Of a stretch of DNA of 64,000 nt, positions 1-8,949 are shown piece after piece. The stretch covers positions 620,001 through 684,000 of the forward strand of contig JADJRO010000003.1 of the NCBI GenBank assembly GCA_016712145.1, written 5' to 3'. The notes beneath the pieces were generated by a model. The model searched no databases, was not told where the DNA came from, and saw only the letters and a list, made by a program, of their open reading frames with translations. A program made the translations under genes and the position numbers. Position 1 is the stretch's first letter. Every line of letters begins with the position of its first letter. The stretch comes from Saprospiraceae bacterium (GTDB lineage: Bacteria; Bacteroidota; Bacteroidia; Chitinophagales; Saprospiraceae).

Positions 1-1803
1 GCATCCCGCAAATTTTATTAATTGAACTTTCTCTTTCCATGTATTCAAAGATCCAGTTGCCAGTTTTATTCTATAATAACATCCTGGTTCAAAGGAATAA
101 GTACTTCCATTATCAATATTGGGTTTTATCCAAATTGAGTCGATATTTATATAAGGCAATTGTTCAATAAGATCATTTGTTAACCATAGAATTTTTTCTA
201 TGTATGTGCGCCCTCCAATGGAATCAGATTTTTCAATAGATATAAAATAATCGTTTTCACAGGTTTGAGTTCCTGTAACATCCATAATTATTCTAGACTT
301 ACCATGGTTTTCTCCAAAAACTATTGGATCCAAGCATTCAACAAAGCTTGACGTATTTTGACATGTAGTATTTATTCCATTCAATTTAAATTCTACTTTC
401 CTATTGCAATCAATGATTTTAAAGTAATTGGTTTCATAATCTCCATATTCCTGAGCTCCGCAGTAATTTGGTGTACATTGTAAGTTTTTACAATTAGGAG
501 CAATTGCACCAATGGTTACCTTGAAGCAATCTCCTGTATCTGTCCAATCGCAGGAAAAAATTTCATTTAAATCAAATTCATAAATATTTGATAGAACAAA
601 TGTATCATTGCGGCAATCAGAAGGGCTAACTTGTAAATTTGAAGGCGGCTTTATCCAATAGTAATAACTGAATAATGGCGATGTTGTGTCACATGCTGGA
701 TACATCGTGAATTCAATGTAAAATGTGTGTAATGGTATATAGGCATTAGTTAATTCAATTTTGATTTTGGCACATGGTTCCTGGGCTTGAATTAAAACTG
801 GATTTGACGCATATTGACCTTTTTTACCATTAAGATAAAAATCAACATTGCCGAAGGTATCATTTCGCTGATAGACATTCAAATCATATACTTGCATTAT
901 GGAACTATCTAGTTTTGGTAGGTAATTTAATACTGGTGTATATCTTTCGATTTGATGGTTTAATATAATTGACATGGGCAAATCTGGTATCACATGATTA
1001 TCTATTATTCCACTTGCACCTTCTATATCAGTCATTATTTTTACGGGTATTCCATTGATATACCAAACAACTTTATTTTTATCCCATCTTAAACCGTATA
1101 ATACAGGCTGTGCACTAAAGACTTGGCCTGGTAATGAGTAATTCCATTTCGCACGAGCTGTTCCGAACCCAGTTGCATTCAATTCTTGACTAGTATGTAC
1201 AGTAACATCACCTACTCCATGCTCCATAATATCAATTTCATTATATCCAGCCGCGCCTCCAACGCCCCCAAAGAGCCAAAAAGCAGGAAAAACACCTCTT
1301 GTGGTTGGCGTTTTAATTAAAGCTTCAAAATAGCCATATTTATATTCTCCATCGAACTGATGAATCATTCCTCCTGAAAAATCGCTAGTATAACCTAATT
1401 TAGGATTTCCATTCAAGTAACACTCTACTGGATTCAAAGGATCAAATTTAGCACACAAATTTAACGAGCCATCACAGTTAACATTTTCTTGAATCATTAC
1501 GCAAACATCGCCGTGTCGCTTGCAATTCCAACCGTAATCAAACATAAATTCAGCACTTAAAGCATCTAAACTGCATGGATTAAGATATTGGCGTACTAAA
1601 GTATACATACTTTTCCAAGTAGTATCGCCATTTTTATTTAAGTCAATATTGGCAATTTTATTAATTTGGGTTGTGCCAAAATTGTTGAATGAAATAATTG
1701 CAATGCAAATTTGAATTATAAGTATATAACTGGTTTTATGATTAACCGATATACTCATTGAATAAATCGGAGTAAGTAAGGCATTAGAATATTTAAGTTT
1801 CAT
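1..1803 (-). CDS. Secreted glycoside hydrolase family 16 protein, 3' end outside window
   Basis: The minus-strand frame from ATG 1803 stays open to the window edge, so at least 601 codons are present and the C-terminus is missing. The catalytic signature of GH16 (laminarinase-like beta-glucanases) is visible as E189-I-D191-I-M-E194, preceded by a typical strand reading FPAFWLFGG. In the family the two glutamates are nucleophile and acid/base. A hydrophobic secretion signal lies near residues 20-40. A second in-frame ATG at 1758 leaves a more classical signal peptide and may be the true start. Downstream of the catalytic domain the protein is cysteine-rich and looks like repeated beta-sandwich extracellular modules. 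A T9SS sorting domain is likely beyond the edge but cannot be seen. Probable role: extracellular cleavage of beta-1,3 or 1,4-glucans. Substrate is inferred only from family. Confidence 0.85.
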   Translation of the reverse strand, partial: MKLKYSNALLTPIYSMSISVNHKTSYILIIQICIAIISFNNFGTTQINKIANIDLNKNGDTTWKSMYTLVRQYLNPCSLDALSAEFMFDYGWNCKRHGDVCVMIQENVNCDGSLNLCAKFDPLNPVECYLNGNPKLGYTSDFSGGMIHQFDGEYKYGYFEALIKTPTTRGVFPAFWLFGGVGGAAGYNEIDIMEHGVGDVTVHTSQELNATGFGTARAKWNYSLPGQVFSAQPVLYGLRWDKNKVVWYINGIPVKIMTDIEGASGIIDNHVIPDLPMSIILNHQIERYTPVLNYLPKLDSSIMQVYDLNVYQRNDTFGNVDFYLNGKKGQYASNPVLIQAQEPCAKIKIELTNAYIPLHTFYIEFTMYPACDTTSPLFSYYYWIKPPSNLQVSPSDCRNDTFVLSNIYEFDLNEIFSCDWTDTGDCFKVTIGAIAPNCKNLQCTPNYCGAQEYGDYETNYFKIIDCNRKVEFKLNGINTTCQNTSSFVECLDPIVFGENHGKSRIIMDVTGTQTCENDYFISIEKSDSIGGRTYIEKILWLTNDLIEQLPYINIDSIWIKPNIDNGSTYSFEPGCYYRIKLATGSLNTWKEKVQLIKFAGC

Positions 1804-2097
1804 AAATTTAATATTTAATTGTAAATTATTAATTATTTTCTTATCAAATTCGGATAGGCATCTTTATAAGCTTATATTTTCAATCTAATTAATGTTGATT
1901 CTAGAATAGATTTGAATGCGATTATTTCACTATTATTGATTTGAAATTAATTTTCTGATTAAAGAATATTGTAACAAATTATGTTTGCCTATTAAGTAAT
2001 TTAACCACAATAAATTCATTTTGCATAAATTTATCTTAGTTATTAAAGAGATAGATATAAGTTGCATTTTATTCTTAGAAGTAGTAACTCAGATATT

Positions 2098-2370
2098 TTA
2101 GATATAATTAGAGCTATTATGTATTGTGTCTATTATCTTTTTAATAAAATTGAACCCCATCATTCTCATTTTATTTTTTATTGCATTTTGTGATGAGCAT
2201 GACTTAATGAGGAGTGACTTCTTCGAATATGAATAATTCAGCTTGGTAACAGCAATTATATGGCAGTTAGCATATAATGCAAATCTTACCATCCATGGAT
2301 TTGAAATAAAGTAAAATTCGAAAAGTGAATCTAATAATGAAGCTTGATTAGTAAATTCAATATTTGTCAT
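2098..2370 (-). CDS. Doubtful small ORF of unknown function
   Basis: A 90-residue open frame starting at ATG 2370. I recognise no domain. The N-terminal half is hydrophobic and aromatic, the C-terminal half is basic. It lies alone in the 814-bp stretch between the GH16 gene and the left end of the IS3 element. The rest of that stretch (1804-2097 and 2371-2613) is AT-rich and shows nothing I can name. It could be a chance ORF or a decayed gene. Confidence 0.2.
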   Translation of the reverse strand: MTNIEFTNQASLLDSLFEFYFISNPWMVRFALYANCHIIAVTKLNYSYSKKSLLIKSCSSQNAIKNKMRMMGFNFIKKIIDTIHNSSNYI

Positions 2371-2617
2371 GACCTAAGTTTTTAATTGATTAAATTCAAT
2401 TGCAAACCTAAAAGGCTAATCATATTTGTCCAAGCGACAAATTAAGACAAATTGAACCAAACCAAGTCAATTAAAGACAATTGAGGACATTAGTATATCA
2501 CTCTGCTTTTCTGAGAATGAAATCAACTTTATAAACTAAATTTTATAACCTAAATAATTAGTTTTAATAAGGAACATGTTCAATTTACTAAATAAATTAT
2601 AATTGATTTGATAATCA

Positions 2618-2643
2618 TGTCTTAGCCTCTAAAAGACTGGACA
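2618..2643 (+). repeat. Left terminal inverted repeat of the IS3 element
   Basis: It starts TGTCTTAGCC and contains GACTGGAC. It pairs imperfectly with 4033-4058 read on the minus strand (TGTCTTAACC ... AACTGGAC). The host base run just outside is ATCA. Confidence 0.88.
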
Positions 2644-2683
2644 AATATTGAAAATCAATTTAGTCACAGTAATTTTAGGAAAA

Positions 2684-3002
2684 ATGACAAAACAAAGAAG
2701 ACAATTTACTCCGGAAGAGAAGCATAGTATCTTACAGGAGGCAGAGCGTTTAGGCCACACAGAGACTTGTAGAAAATACAGTTTGTCGTCGTCCTTAATT
2801 TATAATTGGAGGCGTAAATATTTAGCAAAGGGAAAGGGAAGGCTTAAAATCTGAATACAGACTGGTAGATCCACAGGTACATCTATTAGAGGAAGAAAAT
2901 GCAAAACTTAAGCGGATCATTGGTAACCAAGCCCTTGAGCTGGAATTTAAAACAGAGCTTTTAAAAAAAAGCGATGCCCATTATCACAAAGAAAGGAAAT
3001 GA
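2684..3002 (+). pseudogene. IS3 transposase orfA (HTH + leucine zipper), frameshifted
   Basis: Starts at ATG 2684 behind an AGGA-type ribosome site. An upstream TTG-type start at 2648 is less likely. The first part encodes a transposase_8-type helix-turn-helix (QFTPEEKHSILQEAE, then SLIYNWRRKY). The frame stops at 2854. The rest continues in the next frame as a leucine zipper (LLEEENAKLKRI) and ends with TGA at 3000-3002, which overlaps the orfB ATG. Removing one G from the AAGGGAAAGGGAAGG stretch at about 2829-2842 restores a continuous protein of about 105 residues. This is a one-base insertion, either real or a sequencing error. It lies well upstream of the orfA/orfB junction, so it is not the usual IS3 programmed frameshift site. 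Confidence 0.85.
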
Positions 3003-4054
3003 TAATTAGGTATAAAGCACGAACAAGTGTTGAAAATCTTTGCAAATGGGCTGAAGTGGCAAAGAGTAGTCAATACTATAAAGCTCATCCGAGTCCAAGA
3101 GGAATGAAACCTAGCACCCACACACCAATTGGTAAATGTGGGATGGTAGAGAACACATTAGTTGTTGATCAAATACGTGCAATTCTTTCAATGGATTATT
3201 GCGTTTATGGTTATGCAAAAATGACTTGTGAACTTCGAGATTTAGAATATCTGATTAATAAGAAGAAGGTTTATCGTTTGATGAAAGTGAATCATTTATT
3301 GAGTGGCAAAAGAATAAGCGTACAAGGAAAACGAAAATGGGTGAAGCACCGTCGGATCGATGCAAAAAGGCCTATGGAATATCTATGTCTTGATATAAAA
3401 TATGTTTGGGTCCAAGGAGATAAACGCTGGTATTATCAACTTGCAATAATGGATGTATTCAGCAGAAGAATTTTATGCTGGATCTTTAAACCCAGTGTCA
3501 GGCAAACAGATGTTGTCGCATTGATGAGATGGTTGGATTTACGCTTTGGATTGAAAGGAGTTATCATACGTAATGATAATGGCTCACAGTTTTTAGCAAA
3601 CAGCGTACGCCAAACATTAAAAGAATTGGAAGCAAAACAGGAATTCACACATGTATCAACACCAGAAGAGAATGCATACATCGAAGCATTTCATTCAATT
3701 GAGCAAACCGAATTGATCGACAGATTTATATTTTCAAGTTATTACGATGCAAGACAACATATCCAAAAATACATGTACTGGTACAATTATAAAAGAAAAC
3801 ATGGCGCAATTGGAAATATAACTCCGATGCAAAAATGGGAACAAGGTTTATCCTGTTCACCTGTTAGGCAATCATTTGAGCCGGCTTCGGTGGACATGTC
3901 AAGGTCGGACAGCGAAGGCTTGCGCAATGAGTCCGCTCCGTTTAACCTTGACTTGTTCAACGAAACGGCCTATCTTCGCCTGGCAGGTGATCAGGATAAT
4001 GATGATTTAGTACAAAACTGTTTTAGAAATTCCGTCCAGTTAATTGGGGGTTAA
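2999..4054 (+). CDS. IS3-family transposase orfB, DDE integrase core
   Basis: 351 residues with an rve/DDE catalytic core. The first acidic residue is in CLDIKYVWV, the second in IRNDNGSQF and the third in TPEENAYIEAFHS. An HTH_21-like region precedes it (YGYAKMTCELRDL). The ATG overlaps the orfA stop as ATGA, so the two are probably translationally coupled instead of relying on the -1 frameshift of many IS3 members. The C-terminal tail after the DDE domain (about residues 285-351) is longer than usual and ends inside the right inverted repeat. It catalyses transposition of the 2618-4058 element, but orfA in this copy is broken. Confidence 0.92.
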   Translation: MIIRYKARTSVENLCKWAEVAKSSQYYKAHPSPRGMKPSTHTPIGKCGMVENTLVVDQIRAILSMDYCVYGYAKMTCELRDLEYLINKKKVYRLMKVNHLLSGKRISVQGKRKWVKHRRIDAKRPMEYLCLDIKYVWVQGDKRWYYQLAIMDVFSRRILCWIFKPSVRQTDVVALMRWLDLRFGLKGVIIRNDNGSQFLANSVRQTLKELEAKQEFTHVSTPEENAYIEAFHSIEQTELIDRFIFSSYYDARQHIQKYMYWYNYKRKHGAIGNITPMQKWEQGLSCSPVRQSFEPASVDMSRSDSEGLRNESAPFNLDLFNETAYLRLAGDQDNDDLVQNCFRNSVQLIGG

Positions 4055-4058
4055 GACA
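4033..4058 (-). repeat. Right terminal inverted repeat of the IS3 element
   Basis: Reverse complement starts TGTCTTAACC, matching the left end. It overlaps the last codons and stop of orfB, and is followed directly by the second ATCA copy at 4059-4062. Confidence 0.88.
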
Positions 4059-4070
4059 ATCAGGAATAGA

Positions 4071-4325
4071 TTATCCTACAAGTAGAAACAGACAACCTAT
4101 AAGTTGAAATCCATGATTAGTGCAGTCCAAATAACCGAGTTTAATTTTAATTTCTCTTTGTTCCATTGGAGATAAGAAGCCCCTTTTTAGTTTAAATCCT
4201 TTTTCTTTTAACTTTCGAGAGAAAGTTTTAATATTTAAACCTAATTCTTGTGAGAATTGTTTTTTTGATTTATATTCAGGATGTTCCCCTGAGGGGTCAT
4301 AAGGAAGAGGTGGTGAAGTTATCAT
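4071..4325 (-). CDS. Small helix-turn-helix protein
   Basis: 84 residues from ATG 4325. The central part (KKQFSQELGLNIKTFSRKLK) has the spacing of a helix-turn-helix in which a proofreading-type 'ELG-N-KTF-R-L' segment forms the recognition helix. It is followed by a segment ending SPMEQREIKIKLGY. I recognise this pattern, HTH then 'SP..Q..I..KLG', from small Bacteroidota proteins often found near transposons. It ends only 9 bp from the right target duplication of the IS3 element, and the last 15 hydrophobic residues may be read-through created by the insertion. DNA binding is inferred. Confidence 0.55.
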   Translation of the reverse strand: MITSPPLPYDPSGEHPEYKSKKQFSQELGLNIKTFSRKLKEKGFKLKRGFLSPMEQREIKIKLGYLDCTNHGFQLIGCLFLLVG

Positions 4326-4594
4326 AAAGAGTTGTTTAATGAATTGTCATATTGATATTTGTTACATAATTTGTAATTTAAGTTAGGAAAATAGTGTAAA
4401 TCCTTGGTAGCTGGATTTAGCCTATTATAAACGTAAAAATTTGAATATGAAAGTATGGAGTGGAGAAATGAAGAACAATAATACAAAAATTAATATAGTT
4501 TGTCAACGAAAATAAGAATAATTTCGATGAAAAAGTAGAAAACCAGAGATTGCGTGGAAAATCCGGTGTAATTGACCACCCCTGTCTGGTTTAA
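4326..4594. other. Non-coding stretch between small HTH gene and T9SS remnant
   Basis: No convincing gene. On the minus strand, 4553-4585 contains GTGGTCAATTACACCGG, which resembles motifs I associate from memory with ends of IS21-type elements in Bacteroidota. The 66-residue minus ORF covering it (4503-4703) looks like a chance translation. Confidence 0.3.
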
Positions 4595-4942
4595 GCTGTA
4601 GATGGAATTGGAATTGATTCAATTTTTGGGATCTGTCTAGTAGGAGACCAGACATTTTATCAATGTGATAGTACGTTTGTTGACACAGATGATAAATCAT
4701 CAATTAATGATTATGCTTTGTACTCAAATCCACTTTCTGAATATTTAAATATTCGGATTCAAGATATAGACAGCCCCCTTAATTGCGAGATATTCAATCA
4801 AGCAGGCATTTTAGTTTCTAAATTTAAAATTGAAAATCAAAGCCAAATAAGAATTGACACTCATGACATGTCCATTGGTATTTATTATATCAAGTTAAAT
4901 TATAAGTGTGGTAGTAAAATTAAATCGTTTATTAAAATATAA
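4595..4942 (+). pseudogene. 3' remnant of a T9SS type A secreted protein
   Basis: The frame is open from 4595, directly after an in-frame stop, to TAA 4940-4942, with no good start codon. The translation begins with DGIGIDS and a cysteine-containing segment, then enters a Por secretion sorting domain: YSNPLSEYLNIRI, EIFNQAGIL, DMSIGIYYIKL, and a basic end (KSFIKI). This is the C-terminal T9SS signal (about 75 residues) of a larger cargo protein whose upstream part is gone. A TTG at 4718 could give a 74-residue product, but without a signal peptide it would not be secreted. It lies close to the IS3 insertion, so deletion during transposition-related rearrangement is plausible. Confidence 0.65.
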
Positions 4943-5186
4943 TAATATTGGTTTATTTCAATAAGCAATTTTTAAATTTGATGTAAGATTTCTACTTAGA
5001 GTGGAATTGGAACTGTTTAAACTTCAATTTGAACTTATTATCTTTTTAAAAAGTATGCATTCAATTTGGTTTAAATTTATACCATAATTTAAGAAATCGC
5101 TTAGCTAAAAATAGTACTAGTCGCATTCATCAAAATTGGACCATATTATTTGTACACTCGACTTAACAAATTGTATCTTTCCATCT

Positions 5187-5915
5187 ATGCCACAATTTGG
5201 ACTTCTTGGCAAATCCCTTCAACACTCCTTTTCAAAATCTTATTTTGAAGAAAAATGGTTGCAGGAAGGCTTGTCAAATCACGAATACAGATTATTTGAA
5301 TGGGATCCCGGCAAGGATTTAAAAGCATTTTTTGAAAGCAACAGTCAATTGCAAGGACTTAATGTGACTGTACCCTACAAATCAATGGTCATTCCCTATT
5401 TGGATGAATTGACACCAGAAGCCCAACTCATAGGAGCTGTAAATTGTATCAAACATAGTCAAGACCGCTGGATCGGGCACAATACCGATAGTTTGGCGTT
5501 TATGAATAGTTTGGCTTCCTGGTTACCACCTGGCTTTAACGCACTGGCTCTCGTGTGTGGCACAGGAGGCGCCTCTAAAGCCGTCCAGCAAGCCTTAAAT
5601 TGCCTTGAAATCGGTTTTAGCTGTGTTTCTTCCTCTGGAAAGGGGATTTCTTATGGCCATTTGCAAGAATTATGGGATCCAGATTGGAAATTAATTATAA
5701 ACACAACACCCCTGGGTATGTACCCGGATCTGGATTCAAAACCTGAAATACCTTACCAAAAACTGGATTCTTCTTTCCTTTTATATGATTTGGTTTATAA
5801 TCCTGAAAAATCCCTATTTTTGAGGCTTGGAGCCAACCAAGGCGCCCGGGTCAAAAACGGTCTGGAAATGTTACATTTACAAGCGGATTTATCCTGGCAA
5901 TTCTGGAACCAATAA
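5187..5915 (+). CDS. aroE: Shikimate dehydrogenase
   Basis: Catalyses NADPH-dependent reduction of 3-dehydroshikimate to shikimate in the chorismate pathway. From ATG 5187 the protein has 242 residues and starts directly with the substrate-binding strand GLLGKSLQHSFS. The catalytic lysine is in NVTVPYK, the NTD motif in GHNTDSLAF, and the nucleotide-binding glycine loop in CGTGGASKAV. The ends VYNPEKSLFL and GARVKNGLEML match the C-terminal family signature. A longer frame from TTG 5136 adds 17 residues with no family support, so ATG 5187 is preferred. The stop is 7 bp before the proline dehydrogenase start, so the two genes are probably co-transcribed. Confidence 0.93.
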   Translation: MPQFGLLGKSLQHSFSKSYFEEKWLQEGLSNHEYRLFEWDPGKDLKAFFESNSQLQGLNVTVPYKSMVIPYLDELTPEAQLIGAVNCIKHSQDRWIGHNTDSLAFMNSLASWLPPGFNALALVCGTGGASKAVQQALNCLEIGFSCVSSSGKGISYGHLQELWDPDWKLIINTTPLGMYPDLDSKPEIPYQKLDSSFLLYDLVYNPEKSLFLRLGANQGARVKNGLEMLHLQADLSWQFWNQ

Positions 5916-5922
5916 ACTGTAT

Positions 5923-7119
5923 ATGGAAGAAACCGACGAGACGCTTTTGGATTTTGGAAATACCGAAATAGCCTTTTCTCATAAAACGGATAGAGAGCTT
6001 AAAAATACGTATCGGCTATTTAAATTAATGAATAACCCAAGTTTGGTACGCATCGGTTCGTTTTTTGGAAAACTGGCCGCAAAAGTTCCTTTTCATTTAA
6101 TGGATCCCCTCATTAGGGAAACCATCTTTAATCAATTTTGCGGTGGCACCAATTTATTGGAATGCCAACGGGTCGTAGATCGACTTTATCACAAAAAAAC
6201 CATGACCATATTGGATTATGGGGTAGAAGGCCGCGAACACGATGAAGATTTTCAAAATACGCTGGAAGTCAATTTGAAAGCACTCGAATTTGCTTTTAGC
6301 AACCCAAACATCCCGGTCATCAGTACCAAACTTACCGGCTACATTCCAATCGCTGTTTTAGAAAGAATCCATGCCAAAGAAAGTTTATCTGCATTTGACC
6401 AGCGTGCCTGGGAACGCCTGGAAGAGCGATTTGTAATCCTTTGTAAAAAAGCAGCTGAATTAGGAGTCGGAATTTTTATAGATGCAGAGGAATCCTGGAT
6501 CCAGGACCCGATCGACCAATTAGTAGATAAGTACATGCCGGTTTTTAATAAAGAAAAACCAATTATCTACAATACCTTTCAAATGTATCGCAAAGGTCGA
6601 TTGGATTATTTAAAATCAAGTTTTGAAGCTGCTCAGAATGGAAATTACATTTTTGGTGCAAAAATTGTACGAGGTGCCTATATGGAGAAAGAGCGGAAAC
6701 GCGCCAAGGAAAAAGGATATGAAGATCCGATCACGGCAGACAAGCTGGTAACTGATTCACAATACGATGATTCCATTCGGTTTTGTGTTCAATTTCCAGA
6801 GCAAATCAGCTTGTGCAATTCAACCCATAATTGGAATAGCTGTTTATTGCAAACGGAACTCATGGCTCAAGCCGGAATTCCAAATGATCATCCGCATTTA
6901 AACTTTTGCCAGTTGTTAGGTATGAGTGATAACATCACGTTTAATTTGGCTGCCAAAGGATACATTGTTGCAAAATATGTACCTTATGGTCCAATTAAAG
7001 ATGTGGTTCCCTATCTCGTGCGGCGTGCTGAAGAAAATACCAGTATCACAGGCGACATGAGTCGGGAATTGAAATTATTGAATGAGGAAATGATGCGCCG
7101 CGGATTAAAAAATGCTTAA
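5923..7119 (+). CDS. Proline dehydrogenase
   Basis: FAD-dependent oxidation of L-proline to 1-pyrroline-5-carboxylate, the first step of proline catabolism. 398 residues from ATG 5923. An overlapping longer frame back to 5827 lies inside aroE and is not used. The fold is a TIM barrel of the PutA/PRODH family: the conserved lysine segment FGAKIVRGAYMEKER at about residues 243-257, and the C-terminal signature YGPIKDVVPYLVRRAEENTS with the paired arginines that bind the proline carboxylate. It is the monofunctional Bacteroidota form: there is no P5C dehydrogenase domain and no such gene next door. It follows aroE with a 7-bp gap. Confidence 0.92.
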   Translation: MEETDETLLDFGNTEIAFSHKTDRELKNTYRLFKLMNNPSLVRIGSFFGKLAAKVPFHLMDPLIRETIFNQFCGGTNLLECQRVVDRLYHKKTMTILDYGVEGREHDEDFQNTLEVNLKALEFAFSNPNIPVISTKLTGYIPIAVLERIHAKESLSAFDQRAWERLEERFVILCKKAAELGVGIFIDAEESWIQDPIDQLVDKYMPVFNKEKPIIYNTFQMYRKGRLDYLKSSFEAAQNGNYIFGAKIVRGAYMEKERKRAKEKGYEDPITADKLVTDSQYDDSIRFCVQFPEQISLCNSTHNWNSCLLQTELMAQAGIPNDHPHLNFCQLLGMSDNITFNLAAKGYIVAKYVPYGPIKDVVPYLVRRAEENTSITGDMSRELKLLNEEMMRRGLKNA

Positions 7120-7151
7120 CCCAATCGATTTTAAACAATAAATAATTTTTT

Positions 7152-8153
7152 ATGAAAAATTTCTTAGGAATTGTACTTGTGTTTGTGAGTCTTCAAATTT
7201 CTGTAGGACAAACGATCTGGCATGTAAAAGCCATTGCCCCACAAGGAAAATTTATGGATGTCAAAGCATTTGACAAACAAAACAATGTATATGATGTAAA
7301 AGCAATTTCTGTGGATGACAATACCCAATACATGGATATCAAAGCTTTAAAAAATGGCAAGCAAATGGCCGTTAAAATTTTATGGAGTCAGGATGTATTT
7401 GCTCCAGTCAAAGCCATCGATGAAAATGGAATGGTCTATGATATTAAAGCCTTTTCTGCAGACAATGTAAAATGGGACGTAAAGGGAGTAGGTCAATCCG
7501 GAAACATCATTCACATTAAAGCCATTAGTCCGGATGGTGATTTTTATGCGATTAAAGCGATTTCACCAGAAGGAAAACTGCATGATGTGAAAGGTGTGAA
7601 ATTTACAGACCAAGATGTTGAAACTAAAATTCATGGAGTAGAAGTATGGGCGCATGTTAAATCGTTGCCACAGGCAAATTATCAAAATACAGATTTTGTT
7701 TGGAATATCAAAGCAGTTCACCCCAATGGTCAACTCATTGATGTCAAAGCCATGGATGATAAAGGGGGTATTTATCCGGTAAAAGCATTGGAAGAAAATG
7801 GCAATCTGCATTTGATGAATGTGAAAGCATTTGTTGGAAATAGAAAATTGGCAGTGAAAGTATTGGCAGGAAATGAAAAATATGGTCCTGTAAAAGCAAT
7901 CGGCGAAGATGGTACCATCTATAATATTAAAGCAATCACAGCTGATAAAAAAATAATGGATGTAAAAGCAGTAAGTCAAAATGGCAGAATATTAAATATA
8001 AAAGCAATCGCAGCGGATGGATCCTTTTATGGAATTAAAGCAATATCACCCGGTGGTCAAATGTATGACATTAAAGGAATTGAATCTGAAGAAACCATGA
8101 TGATTCAAGGAGTTAAAATTAAAGCACACATTAAAGCGATTCCACAAGAATAA
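7152..8153 (+). CDS. Secreted protein built from 24 VKA/IKA repeats
   Basis: 333 residues with a signal peptide (residues 1-20, ending SVGQ). The mature part is made entirely of a short repeat of about 10-16 residues whose core is [D/H/N][V/I]KA[I/F/V/L], usually followed by a turn such as DG, NG or GG. I count 12 cores in residues about 21-172 and 12 in about 180-333. The two halves match in order: the fifth core is AVKIL/AVKVL, the eleventh DVKGV/DIKGI, and the twelfth HVKSL/HIKAI. The protein is therefore an internal duplication of a 12-repeat unit. Alternating hydrophobic and charged residues suggest a beta-solenoid or stacked beta-hairpins. No enzyme motif is visible. It starts an apparent operon with a barrel protein (38-bp gap) and a caspase/TPR protein. 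Function unknown. Confidence 0.8.
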   Translation: MKNFLGIVLVFVSLQISVGQTIWHVKAIAPQGKFMDVKAFDKQNNVYDVKAISVDDNTQYMDIKALKNGKQMAVKILWSQDVFAPVKAIDENGMVYDIKAFSADNVKWDVKGVGQSGNIIHIKAISPDGDFYAIKAISPEGKLHDVKGVKFTDQDVETKIHGVEVWAHVKSLPQANYQNTDFVWNIKAVHPNGQLIDVKAMDDKGGIYPVKALEENGNLHLMNVKAFVGNRKLAVKVLAGNEKYGPVKAIGEDGTIYNIKAITADKKIMDVKAVSQNGRILNIKAIAADGSFYGIKAISPGGQMYDIKGIESEETMMIQGVKIKAHIKAIPQE

Positions 8154-8191
8154 AATTGAAATACTTTTTAAAATATAAAAATTAACCAAAC

Positions 8192-8929
8192 ATGAAAAAC
8201 ATTTTTCTAATTTTCATCTTCCTTTGGACAATCTCTGCCACTAATGCACAAAAAGTGTATGCATGGATGGATGCCGGAGTAAAAGTTGGATATGGACTTA
8301 CCGGTATGATCAATTCCAATTTATTTGATGATAAACTTTACGAACATCATCTTTCAACAGGTGCAGGGATCGGAGCTAAATTGGGCCTCTACATCGGATT
8401 GTACAATGGGATTACTGTAGATTTTATGCTTTCAAACAGCAAGCAAAAATTTGATTTTCTACGAGATGCTAAAACATATTACCATACCATAAAATGGAAA
8501 ACCTATGATCTTGCCCTTTTGTACCGAAACCAAAAAAATGGGGTGTATGTCGAATTGGGTCCACAGTTTTCATTTGTAAATAAAGTAACGCAACAAGATG
8601 ATTACAATCAACAATTGACGGATGTAAAAAAGTTTTATGCGAAAAATTACATTTCTGGAATTTTTGGTGTGGGTGGATATTTGTTGAATTACGAAAACTT
8701 CACCACCATGTTGGGAATCAGATTGGGATATGGTTTTACAGATATGATCAGTGATGAAGGTAAAAATTTTACACCCAATGCATTTCCAAATCCTTCGGCA
8801 GCAAAACATTACGATTCGTATAAAAAGACGAATCCTGCATTTGTACAGTTAAATATGGAATTCAATTTTGCATTGGGGTATTATGGTAGATCCTCTTGTA
8901 GTAAACGCGCTACCTTATTTAGTTTTTAA
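8192..8929 (+). CDS. PorT-like outer-membrane beta-barrel protein
   Basis: 245 residues with a signal peptide ending ATNAQ at about residue 20. The rest alternates polar and aromatic residues as in an eight-stranded outer-membrane barrel (for example GVYVELGPQFSFV, FTTMLGIRLGYGF, AFVQLNMEFNFAL) and ends in phenylalanine, as barrel proteins usually do. This is the OMP_b-brl_2/PorT type common in Bacteroidota. It lies 38 bp after the VKA-repeat gene and 20 bp before the caspase frame, so co-transcription is likely. It may anchor or export one of its neighbours; that is inference from position only. Confidence 0.75.
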   Translation: MKNIFLIFIFLWTISATNAQKVYAWMDAGVKVGYGLTGMINSNLFDDKLYEHHLSTGAGIGAKLGLYIGLYNGITVDFMLSNSKQKFDFLRDAKTYYHTIKWKTYDLALLYRNQKNGVYVELGPQFSFVNKVTQQDDYNQQLTDVKKFYAKNYISGIFGVGGYLLNYENFTTMLGIRLGYGFTDMISDEGKNFTPNAFPNPSAAKHYDSYKKTNPAFVQLNMEFNFALGYYGRSSCSKRATLFSF

Positions 8930-8949
8930 TTGATACAAATAAATCGTAT

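Larger units (their letters stand above)
2618..4058 (+). mobile_element. Complete IS3-family insertion sequence
   Basis: This 1441-bp element is bounded by imperfect terminal inverted repeats that begin TGTCTTA at both ends and share ACTGGAC further in. It is flanked by a perfect 4-bp direct repeat, ATCA, at 2614-2617 and 4059-4062, which fits a target-site duplication. It encodes an HTH/leucine-zipper orfA (2684-3002, frameshifted) and a DDE orfB (2999-4054). The orfB stop codon lies inside the right inverted repeat. The element disrupts no recognisable gene; it sits between a doubtful ORF and a small HTH gene. The intact duplication suggests a fairly recent insertion. Confidence 0.93.

Noticed and set aside
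2829..2854. Programmed frameshift in IS3 orfA
   Set aside because: The shift is far from the orfA/orfB junction and splits orfA itself, so it is a lesion or error.
4503..4703. 66-codon minus-strand ORF
   Set aside because: Overlaps the T9SS remnant and looks like a chance translation of IS-end-like sequence.
5827..5922. Longer start for proline dehydrogenase
   Set aside because: These codons lie inside aroE and have no family similarity; ATG 5923 fits better.
7563..7979. 138-codon minus-strand ORF
   Set aside because: It is the antisense of the VKA repeats; the repetitive codons keep the other strand open.
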